DNA of 64,000 bases from Polyangiaceae bacterium (GTDB lineage: Bacteria > Myxococcota_A > Polyangia > Polyangiales > Polyangiaceae): positions 1 through 64,000 of the forward strand of contig JABSRN010000140.1 of assembly GCA_013214025.1 (NCBI GenBank), read 5' to 3'. A model generated the notes under the pieces. The model worked only from the letters and a program-made list of their open reading frames with translations, was not told the DNA's origin and did no database searches. Below are positions 35,569-42,729 of the stretch, piece by piece. The position numbers and the translations under genes are program-made. Position 1 is the stretch's first letter, and each line of letters starts with the position of its first letter.

Positions 35569-36680
35569 TCTGCTCCCGCCGTCGCTTCCGCAGTCGAATC
35601 CGCCGACGCCGCAGCGAGACTCCAGCCCGCCAGCTCGATGGCGGGTCCGTTCTCCGCTCCCCACCCCGCAATGCGGCCCTTGGTCGAACGGTACGCGTGC
35701 TCCAAAATTTCGCGACGCGCAGCGAACTGCATAGGAGGGTGCAAGAACAAACTCGTGTCCGCCGGACCGGGCTCCAGCACCAAGATCTCCACTTTGCCTT
35801 CAGCGCGATGTCGACGAATGGATTCGCTGAGCAAGGCGTGAGCACCGATTCGGTTCGCCTGACTCGCCACCCAGAAAAACCCCTTGTCCCGGACGCTGGA
35901 GCGTTGACCGTGACCTGTGGGAACGCTCTCTACGCGCATTGGCACCAGGGGGTTCACGACGATGACCAGCTGTGCGCCCTCAGCCACCGCCACATCGACA
36001 TGGGTGCATTGGGCGGGCCCTGGATCAATGTAGTGACGACCCTTGACCTGAACTGGAGAAAAGAACGGTGCGAGCGCCATGGAGGCGACACAAGCGCGGG
36101 TGACCGTCACGTCGTCTTGCCCCGGTGAACCAAAAAGCACCTGCTCTCCCGAATCCAAATCGTGGGCCATGATCCGAAGCGCCCGGGGCATGGCTTCGAA
36201 TCGATTGGGCACGGTCCGGCGCTGAAAAAAATCCCCGAGGAATTCTTCGTATCTGTGAAGCGAGAATAGCCCCGCCGGAGCAGAGTCGATGAAGCGATCC
36301 AGCTCGAGCCAAAGTGTGGCGGGCGTGGGCGCCTTCGACAACAAGCTCCGCGTGCCGTGGGCGAAGGCGTACAGAGCTGTGGTCACCATGCGGCGCCATT
36401 CCTTTCGGTCACTGCGCAGTACATCCCGTCGGTCGAGCGGAAAGTAGTCGTCAGCGGGATCAAGAATCGCGCGATAGATACGATTAATCGGGCGCCCGCC
36501 TGCGAGCATGGCCGCAACGGTCGCTCCGGTGGACGTGCCAACGTACAGATCAAAGTCGTTGGTGTCCAAGCCCCCGATGCCATCCTGCAGGGCCGCCAAA
36601 GCGCCGATCTGATACATGGCGCCGGTGCTGCCCCCACCCGGCAAACACAACGCGACTCTCGGCTTCTTGTTCTCAATCAT
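35565..36680 (-). CDS. Patatin-like phospholipase
   Basis: The protein has 371 aa. The ATG at 36680 starts 16 bp after the CPBP stop and gives the family start KKPRVALCLPGGGSTGAMYQ. The oxyanion loop is GGGSTG, the nucleophile elbow GTSTG (VGTSTGATVAAMLAGG). The catalytic Asp is probably the one in YIDPGPAQ, where most patatins have DGG or DGA. The family hydrolyses acyl esters of phospholipids or lysophospholipids. No signal peptide is present, so it acts at the inner face of the membrane or in the cytosol. It is translationally tied to the Tudor-like lipoprotein gene and lies behind a membrane protease gene. Confidence 0.88.
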   Translation of the reverse strand: MIENKKPRVALCLPGGGSTGAMYQIGALAALQDGIGGLDTNDFDLYVGTSTGATVAAMLAGGRPINRIYRAILDPADDYFPLDRRDVLRSDRKEWRRMVTTALYAFAHGTRSLLSKAPTPATLWLELDRFIDSAPAGLFSLHRYEEFLGDFFQRRTVPNRFEAMPRALRIMAHDLDSGEQVLFGSPGQDDVTVTRACVASMALAPFFSPVQVKGRHYIDPGPAQCTHVDVAVAEGAQLVIVVNPLVPMRVESVPTGHGQRSSVRDKGFFWVASQANRIGAHALLSESIRRHRAEGKVEILVLEPGPADTSLFLHPPMQFAARREILEHAYRSTKGRIAGWGAENGPAIELAGWSLAAASADSTAEATAGAE

Positions 36681-36696
36681 TGGTCTCGGCGCTTCA

Positions 36697-37515
36697 TCAT
36701 CGGTCTTGTGCCCTCGCGGCTTTGGCCCCAGCACTGCCGGTGCCAAAGTAGAATAGGCCATACACCAAGGCGAGGCTTCCAAGCCAGCCCAAGGCGATAG
36801 ACTGGCTACCGAAGTCGACCGAATCGAGGGTCGACTCATGGCCCACCACCATCGAAACCACCGTCGTCAGGTTAAAGCCGGCATGCAGGACCAAGGGTGG
36901 ATACAGCGAACCGCTGACCGTTCTAGCCAGCCCCAATGCCAGAGCCACGATGAGCAAGGGGCTCACATGCGCCAGAGAGCGCATATCCGACATATTCCAA
37001 TGGGCGAGCACGAAGCAGCCGGCCGTAGCCAGGGTGGCTAGTAGCGGTGACTGAGCACGCCGGAGGGCACCGTAGATGGCACCTCGATAAAATAATTCCT
37101 CAACCACGGGGCCGGCGACGCCAACCACCAGCGCTACCGCCAACGCCCGCAGCGGGCTCGCCACGCTGAGCAGCTTCTCGCGATGTTGCGTCTCCGCGTC
37201 GCTCAGCGGGAGCCAGCCATTGATCAGTTCGGCAATATGACTCGCCGGGATCTGTATGAACAAGCCTAAGGTAAAAGCGAGACCGATGAGTTGCCAAGGG
37301 GTGCGACGAAAACCAACGGCTTGGCTGATCGAGCGGTCGGGAGCGTAGGCTCGTAGCGCCAAATACGTGGCCAACACCAACACCAGAGCCAAACAGCCCC
37401 CGCTATTGACGATGTCGGTGACCGCCCCGGGACGAATGATTTCGCTGAGCAACAAACACAGCTGCAATCCGACGGTGGTGCTCAGCGTCCAGACGATGGC
37501 AGAAAAAGGAGTCAC
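36697..37515 (-). CDS. CPBP-family intramembrane metalloprotease (CAAX protease-like)
   Basis: The protein has 272 aa with a GTG start that overlaps the nadB stop (GTGA). About seven or eight transmembrane segments are visible. The motifs of CPBP/Abi proteases are present: EELFYRG (two Glu and Arg) in motif 1, and HWNMS in motif 3, which supply metal and catalytic residues. The eukaryotic relative (Rce1) cleaves prenylated CAAX proteins. Bacterial members process or protect against peptides, and targets are usually unknown. Its place in an operon with a patatin suggests membrane maintenance. Confidence 0.87.
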   Translation of the reverse strand: MTPFSAIVWTLSTTVGLQLCLLLSEIIRPGAVTDIVNSGGCLALVLVLATYLALRAYAPDRSISQAVGFRRTPWQLIGLAFTLGLFIQIPASHIAELINGWLPLSDAETQHREKLLSVASPLRALAVALVVGVAGPVVEELFYRGAIYGALRRAQSPLLATLATAGCFVLAHWNMSDMRSLAHVSPLLIVALALGLARTVSGSLYPPLVLHAGFNLTTVVSMVVGHESTLDSVDFGSQSIALGWLGSLALVYGLFYFGTGSAGAKAARAQDR

Positions 37516-39134
37516 GTCTCCCGCGACGCGCTCGCGCGGCCTTGGGGAGGGATCCCACGCTTGACCACAGTATCGAGGGCGGGCCCGGGACCGAGGTCCG
37601 GGTAATCGAGGGTGTAGTGAAGGCCGCGGCTTTCACGACGGTGGGTCGCGCAGGCCACGATCAACTGCGCGACCGTAGCGATGTTCCGCAACTCCAACAA
37701 ATCACGAGTCACCAGGTGCTGCCAGTAGTAATCGCGAATTTCCTCTTCCAACAGGGAGATACGCCGCCAAGCACGCTTCAGTCGGCCGTTGCTTCGAACG
37801 ATGCCGACGTAGTTCCACATCAAGCGACGCAGCTCGTCCCAGTTGTGCGAAACCACCACCGCCTCGTCACTGGCCGCCGCCCTGCCAATTCGCCAGTCCG
37901 GCACCTGGGGTCTGGGACTGTCCCGAAGCCCTTTGATTTCAGTCTCCAGTCGGTCGGCGGCGCGGCGGGAAAATACCAGGCACTCCAACAGAGAGTTGGA
38001 GGCGAGACGGTTGGCTCCGTGAAATCCGGTAAACGCTGTCTCCCCCATGACCCACAGCCCGGGAATCGAAGTGCGACCACCTAGATCGGAGCTCACGCCC
38101 CCACACATATAATGAGCTGCGGGCACAACCGGCACCGCCTCGCGGGTCAGATCGTAACCGTAACGCCGGCACTCTTCGACTAAGGCCGGGAAGCGCTCGT
38201 GCACGAAATCGCTCTCTCTGTGAGAGATATCGAGCAGCACATGTTCGGAACCCGTGCGCTTCATCTCAAAGTCGATGGCGCGGGCGACTACATCACGCGG
38301 CGCGAGATCGCCCATTTCGTGGTGGTTGAGCATGAACGGCTCGCCGTCGGGCAGGCGAAGCTTGGCCCCTTCGCCTCGGAGGGCTTCGCTCAATAGAAAA
38401 CTCTTGGCTGTGGGATGAAAGAGGCAGGTCGGGTGGAATTGATAGAACTCCATGTTCCCGACTTCCGCGCCCGCTCGGTAGGCCATCGCAACGCCGTCGC
38501 CCGTCGCGACGTCCGGGTTCGATGTGTAGAGGTACACTTTGCCAGCGCCGCCGGTGGCGAGCATGGTGGCGCGCGCCAGATAGGTATCGATGCGGCCATT
38601 GCGCTCGTCCAACACGTAAGCGCCGACGCAGCGGTCGGGCTCGCCGAACTTGCTCACGGTGATGAGATCCACCCCCATGTGCCACTCGAGCATCTGAATA
38701 TTCGGCGACTCTTTGACTGCCGCGAGTAGTGCCCGCTGGATCTCCCGGCCGGTGATATCGCCAGCGTGGGCGACCCGGCGTTGCTGGTGCCCGCCTTCCC
38801 GGCCGAGATCGAGTTTTCCGTCCTCCCCCTCGGAAAACTGGGCTCCCAAGGACTGGAGCCACTCGACGGCACCCGGACCTTCGCTCACACACATGCGAAC
38901 GACGATCTCGTGGCAGAGATCGGCCCCGGCGCTGTGGGTGTCTTTTTCGTGTTCGTCGAAGGAATCCGCAGGATCGAGCACTGCGGCCACCCCGCCCTGA
39001 GCCCAGCTGGAGGCGGCATCGTAACGGGTCCGCTTGGTCACGACGGTCACCTGCCCGTGCTGGGCGGCGCGAAGCGCGAAGCTCAGGCCCGCAACCCCAC
39101 TGCCGATAACCAGGTAGTCCGTCTCGTGAGCCAT
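37512..39134 (-). CDS. nadB: L-aspartate oxidase
   Basis: The protein has 540 aa. It oxidises L-aspartate to iminoaspartate for NAD synthesis. I chose the ATG at 39134 because the FAD-binding motif VIGSGVAGLSFAL follows at residues 9-21, as in other NadB; an ATG at 39152 is an alternative. SSWAQGGVAAVLD, GGVSSDLGGRTSIPGLWVMG and FHGANRLASNSLLECL are diagnostic of the succinate dehydrogenase/NadB family. The C-terminal helical part is complete. It heads an operon with the CPBP protease, patatin and Tudor-like lipoprotein genes, which have no known link to NAD synthesis. nadA and nadC are not in the window. It is divergent from etfBA. Confidence 0.94.
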   Translation of the reverse strand: MAHETDYLVIGSGVAGLSFALRAAQHGQVTVVTKRTRYDAASSWAQGGVAAVLDPADSFDEHEKDTHSAGADLCHEIVVRMCVSEGPGAVEWLQSLGAQFSEGEDGKLDLGREGGHQQRRVAHAGDITGREIQRALLAAVKESPNIQMLEWHMGVDLITVSKFGEPDRCVGAYVLDERNGRIDTYLARATMLATGGAGKVYLYTSNPDVATGDGVAMAYRAGAEVGNMEFYQFHPTCLFHPTAKSFLLSEALRGEGAKLRLPDGEPFMLNHHEMGDLAPRDVVARAIDFEMKRTGSEHVLLDISHRESDFVHERFPALVEECRRYGYDLTREAVPVVPAAHYMCGGVSSDLGGRTSIPGLWVMGETAFTGFHGANRLASNSLLECLVFSRRAADRLETEIKGLRDSPRPQVPDWRIGRAAASDEAVVVSHNWDELRRLMWNYVGIVRSNGRLKRAWRRISLLEEEIRDYYWQHLVTRDLLELRNIATVAQLIVACATHRRESRGLHYTLDYPDLGPGPALDTVVKRGIPPQGRASASRET

Positions 39135-39527
39135 CTGTGAGACAGCTACCATGGGCCGTAGCCGTCGACCCCTCCCAAGCCGCACTGTCCGACCGACTGT
39201 CCGCACGAAACCAATTCTCCCGACTAAACGAGGTCCCGTTCCGGTACGTTCTACTGAGACGAGTCGTCGGGATCTGTTCAGTGGCCAGCCGCGTCCATGC
39301 AGCCGAACTCCGCAGGTCTATCCCGGCAGCGCGGAAAGCCGTCTGTTTCTGCAGGTTTTTCGGGGATTTTGGTAGGTCCGGCATTGACGGGCCAGGCAAA
39401 AGGATCTAATTCCAGCGCCGGTTTGGCGACGCTGTCGTCGATCACTGTTCTTTGCGTCGTCTGCTCGACGCTCCCTGCGAACCCGGGCTTTCGGGATCGC
39501 TCCACCACTCCCCTAGGAGGTCATCGC
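39135..39527. other. Divergent promoter region between nadB and etfB
   Basis: A 393-bp intergenic region separates nadB and etfB. Short plus-strand open frames run into etfB but have no domain content. It should contain promoters for both operons; I cannot name boxes with confidence. Confidence 0.4.
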
Positions 39528-40349
39528 GTGAAAATCCTCGTCGCGCTCAAGCGGGTCGCCGACCCCGATAACGCCAACAAGGTAAAGGTCTCTCCCGAGA
39601 AGATCGATACCACCGGACTCGAATGGAAGATCAATCCCTTCGACGAGTACGCTCTAGAAGCGGCTCTCCGCCTCACCGAAGACGGCAAGAAGCCGAAAAA
39701 GCGTGAAGGCGAAGTCGTAGTGATGACCCTCGGTCCTAAAGAGGTCGAGACCACTCTGCGGTCTGCCCTTGCCACCGGCGCCGACCGCGCCATCCGCATC
39801 GACTGCACTGACGATGAGCTAGACGGCCGCCTGGTCGCCAACGCGCTCAAGACGGTCATCGCCGAAGAGAAGCCGGATTACGTGATCTTCGGCAAACAGG
39901 CCGTCGACGGTGACAACAATGGCGTCGGCCAAATGGTCGCCGAACTGCTGGACTGGCCCATGGCGACCTTCGCCGCGACCATCCAAGAAGAGGACGGCTC
40001 CCTGCTGGTCTCTCGAGAAGTCGACGGCGGCATGTGCACCCTGCGCGTCAAGACCCCCGCGGTCGTGACAGTCGACCTTCGTATTGTAGCCCCCGAGAGC
40101 GTCTACTCGAAGCTCACAGACAAGGCTCACAAGTACAGCGACGGCGTTCGTTTCGCCGCTCTGCCCGCCATCATGAAGGCCAAGAAGAAGCCCATTGATG
40201 TGAAGGCCCTCGCCGACACAGCTGGCGGCGTCACTATTGGATCGAACTACGCAAACTTCGAGGCTCCCGCGGCACGTGCCGCGGGCGTCAAGGTCGAGGA
40301 TGTCGCCGCACTGGTCGACAAACTCGCCAACGAAGCGAAAGCCATCTGA
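39528..40349 (+). CDS. etfB: Electron transfer flavoprotein beta subunit
   Basis: The protein has 273 aa. The start is GTG at 39528, fixed by an excellent AGGAGG 7 nt upstream. The family start is MKILVALKRVADPDNANKVK; INPFDEYALEAALRL and FGKQAVDGDNNGVGQMVAELL mark the AMP-binding region. EtfB forms a heterodimer with EtfA and takes electrons from acyl-CoA and related dehydrogenases. The 12-bp gap to etfA shows co-transcription. Together with the thiolase and AacS elsewhere in the window it fits fatty-acid or amino-acid oxidation. Confidence 0.95.
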   Translation: MKILVALKRVADPDNANKVKVSPEKIDTTGLEWKINPFDEYALEAALRLTEDGKKPKKREGEVVVMTLGPKEVETTLRSALATGADRAIRIDCTDDELDGRLVANALKTVIAEEKPDYVIFGKQAVDGDNNGVGQMVAELLDWPMATFAATIQEEDGSLLVSREVDGGMCTLRVKTPAVVTVDLRIVAPESVYSKLTDKAHKYSDGVRFAALPAIMKAKKKPIDVKALADTAGGVTIGSNYANFEAPAARAAGVKVEDVAALVDKLANEAKAI

Positions 40350-40361
40350 GGAATTAAGAAT

Positions 40362-41342
40362 ATGGCAGACGTACTTGTTGTTGCAGAATTGGCCGACGGC
40401 CAAATCCGCAAAACCACACTCTCCGCAATCACCATGGCCAAGGCAGCAGCTGCTGTTCTCGGCGGTGGATTCGACATTCTCGTCATCGGTGGCCCCGGTG
40501 CCAAAGCCGCGGCCGCAGGCGCCACAGCCTTTGGCGCAGGCAAAGTGCTCGTAGCAGAAGACGCTGGTCTCACAGATTACGTAGCCGAGCGATACGCTCC
40601 GACGGTCGCCGATGTTGGCAAGGGCTACGGCCTGATCTGCGCCACGGCGTCCAGCTACGGCAAGGACCTGATCCCCCGCGTGGCTGGTCGTCTAGAGGCT
40701 GCTTTCGCTGGTGACTGTGCCGGCGTCAGCGACGCTGGTGGGAAGATTGCTTACAAGCGACCGATGTTCGCTGGTAACGCCTTCGGTACCTGCACGCTGA
40801 ACACCGCAATTCAAACCGCAACCGCTCGTCAGAGTGAGTTCGAGCCCGCAGCCGAAAGCGGTGGAGCCTCCCCCATCAGCGATGTGACAGCGACCGCCCC
40901 CAGTGGCGCCGCCGAACGTGTTGAATTCGTATCCCTGGAGCAGGTCAAGAGCGAGCGCCCCGAGCTCGGCGAGGCCAGCACTGTCGTTTCCGGCGGTCGT
41001 GCTCTCAAGGAGGAGTTCTTCAAGGTCCTCGAGCCTCTCGTCGACGTGCTCGGCTCCGCTCTCGGCGCATCCCGCGCCGCTTGCGACGCCGGTTACGCCC
41101 CGGGCGATTACCAAGTCGGGCAGACCGGCAAGATCGTCGCCCCGGACCTGTACTTCGCCATCGGTATCTCTGGAGCCATCCAGCACGTCGCCGGCATGAA
41201 GAGTTCCAAGACCATCGTGGCCATCAACAAGGATCCTGACGCCCCGATCTTCCAGATCGCGGACTACGGCCTTGTGGCTGACTTGTTCCAGGCTGTGCCG
41301 GAACTGGTCGAAGCACTGAAGGCCAAGAAGGCCGCCGGCTGA
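40362..41342 (+). CDS. etfA: Electron transfer flavoprotein alpha subunit
   Basis: The protein has 326 aa. GAGGA precedes the ATG. The N-terminal domain starts [14 protein letters not shown]. The FAD domain contains [29 protein letters not shown], the [16 protein letters not shown] loop and [20 protein letters not shown], all typical of EtfA. It carries electrons from flavin dehydrogenases to an ETF:quinone oxidoreductase, which is not in the window. A hairpin follows the stop. Confidence 0.96.
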   Translation: MADVLVVAELADGQIRKTTLSAITMAKAAAAVLGGGFDILVIGGPGAKAAAAGATAFGAGKVLVAEDAGLTDYVAERYAPTVADVGKGYGLICATASSYGKDLIPRVAGRLEAAFAGDCAGVSDAGGKIAYKRPMFAGNAFGTCTLNTAIQTATARQSEFEPAAESGGASPISDVTATAPSGAAERVEFVSLEQVKSERPELGEASTVVSGGRALKEEFFKVLEPLVDVLGSALGASRAACDAGYAPGDYQVGQTGKIVAPDLYFAIGISGAIQHVAGMKSSKTIVAINKDPDAPIFQIADYGLVADLFQAVPELVEALKAKKAAG

Positions 41343-41353
41343 TCAATCGAGAA

Positions 41354-41387
41354 GTCAGGCGAAGTCGGTCTGTCCGACTTCGCTTGA
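41354..41387 (+). terminator. Hairpin after etfA
   Basis: A near-perfect 14-bp stem (41354-41368 paired with 41374-41387, with a perfect GCGAAGTCGG/CCGACTTCGC core and one unpaired or wobble position) has a 5-nt loop. It lies 11 bp after the etfA stop and before the tRNA gene. There is no T run, so it may act with Rho or stabilise the mRNA end. Confidence 0.55.
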
Positions 41388-41433
41388 CAGATCGAACGCA
41401 GGAGATCACTCTCCCGCAGCCCGCGAGGGCAAT

Positions 41434-41507
41434 CGGGGCGTAGCGCAGTTTGGTAGCGCGCACGGTTCGGGTCCGTGAGGTCGGAAGTTCAAATCTTCTC
41501 GCCCCGA
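41434..41507 (+). tRNA. tRNA-Pro(CGG)
   Basis: The 74-nt sequence folds as a cloverleaf: acceptor CGGGGCG/CGCCCCG, D stem GCGC/GCGC, anticodon stem CACGG/CCGTG with loop TTCGGGT (anticodon CGG), T stem GGAAG/CTTCT with loop TTCAAAT, discriminator A. It closely matches the bacterial proline tRNA consensus. The 3' CCA is not encoded (ACA follows). An integrase gene lies 65 bp downstream, so the tRNA end may have served as an attachment site. Confidence 0.95.
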
Positions 41508-41572
41508 CAAATCCCGACAGAAAGCTTTAGGATTCCGAGACATTCGGGATTCGGGCTTGCTGTGGTTTCCCG

Positions 41573-42397
41573 CTAGTTGACCGAAAGGAGAACAATCGCT
41601 CCCTGGAGGTCGGCCCCAGTGGCATGCACGTAGCGTTGCGTGGTGTTCAAGCCACTATGCCCTGCAAGCACCCGCACGGCCTCCACACTGGCTCCCGCTT
41701 GCACGAGCTGCGAGCAGAAGAAGTGGCGGAGCGAGTGGAAGCTCCGCGCCCCAAGGCCATTGCGACTCTGCATTTTCTTCAAGCGCATGAGGACCAGTTG
41801 CCGTGACGGCGTGGTCCCGGCCTTGGACACGATCACCCGAGCTGCCGGGAGCTTGTCCTTGAGTGCCGGTGCAACGATGCCAACAAGGCGTGGCGCCATC
41901 GGCACTACGCGGTCGTGACCCGACTTAGGCGTCACCAGTTCACTCTCGGACATGGCGCGACGGATATGGATGAGCTGTTTCTTCAGATCCACATCCCGAA
42001 CCTCCGACGCCCTTACCTCGCCCTGCCGAAGCCCAGCGAAGGCCGCGAGGGCAATCGATACATGCAGCCAGCCTTTGCTAGCGTCGAGCATGGCCTCCAC
42101 CTCGTCTCGCGACGGGGCGTCGGGCAACTTGCGCCCTGGCGACGGCGGTTTCGGCAGTATGGGCAGGTCATCAAGCTCCCCAACCTCAACCGCAGCACGA
42201 AGAATGCTCCGAACCAAGTTGACGGCTCCCCGCGGCTGAACGCCGCGCTTGGCGAACGACGCTATCGATGCCCGCAAGGTGCGAGCATCGATAGCGTCGA
42301 GTCGCTTGGAGCCGAGCTGTGCGAGAAGTTCTTGCCGAAGCAGTGCCTCGTACCGCTTGCGGGTCGCAGGGCGGTAGCGTGGCATGTAGAGCGGCAC
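41573..42397 (-). CDS. Tyrosine-type site-specific integrase, N-terminally truncated
   Basis: At least 274 aa are visible from the GTG at 42397. The catalytic set is complete: Arg124 (GLRQGEVR), Lys158, His221 and Arg224 (HSLRH), His247 (AGHSGLNTTQRY) and nucleophile Tyr256. The core-binding domain starts immediately (MPRYRPATRKRYEALLRQEL). Full-length integrases of this family are longer; the frame upstream continues for 17 codons of likely N-terminal sequence (APTAASFADDTF) and then hits TGA at 42449-42451, so the arm-binding domain seems lost. It integrates or excises mobile elements, probably at the adjacent tRNA-Pro. It may be inactive because of the truncation. Confidence 0.82.
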   Translation of the reverse strand: MPLYMPRYRPATRKRYEALLRQELLAQLGSKRLDAIDARTLRASIASFAKRGVQPRGAVNLVRSILRAAVEVGELDDLPILPKPPSPGRKLPDAPSRDEVEAMLDASKGWLHVSIALAAFAGLRQGEVRASEVRDVDLKKQLIHIRRAMSESELVTPKSGHDRVVPMAPRLVGIVAPALKDKLPAARVIVSKAGTTPSRQLVLMRLKKMQSRNGLGARSFHSLRHFFCSQLVQAGASVEAVRVLAGHSGLNTTQRYVHATGADLQGAIVLLSVN

Positions 42398-42729
42398 GAA
42401 CGTGTCGTCGGCAAACGACGCCGCAGTTGGAGCCGCCTTGCGTACGGTTCAGGTCACGGACTCCTGCGAAGGCACGCTGATCGAGATCACCCGCGGGGTA
42501 AAGCCGTGACCTAGAGCCACCTAGCCACGCTGCTTTTCCTCGCCGTTGGGGCGCACCTCCTGGGATGCCAGTCCGTCGTGCCTACGCAAGTCCGACGGGG
42601 ATCGCCAAGTCTTAGCCATGGCCAGTACGGCTGCGACAGCTAACCGCCGACCTCAGATCCATTGCCCTTGTTCCACTCCCGATCCCGGGCAATACTCTCG
42701 GGTTCTAGACGTTCTGTGCGAGGGAATTC
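42398..42729. other. Spacer with the decayed 5' part of the integrase gene
   Basis: The left 51 bp still encode integrase-like residues on the minus strand. The rest shows no gene on either strand. The ribosome binding site (GAGGG) of the beta-helix gene lies at its right end. Confidence 0.45.
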
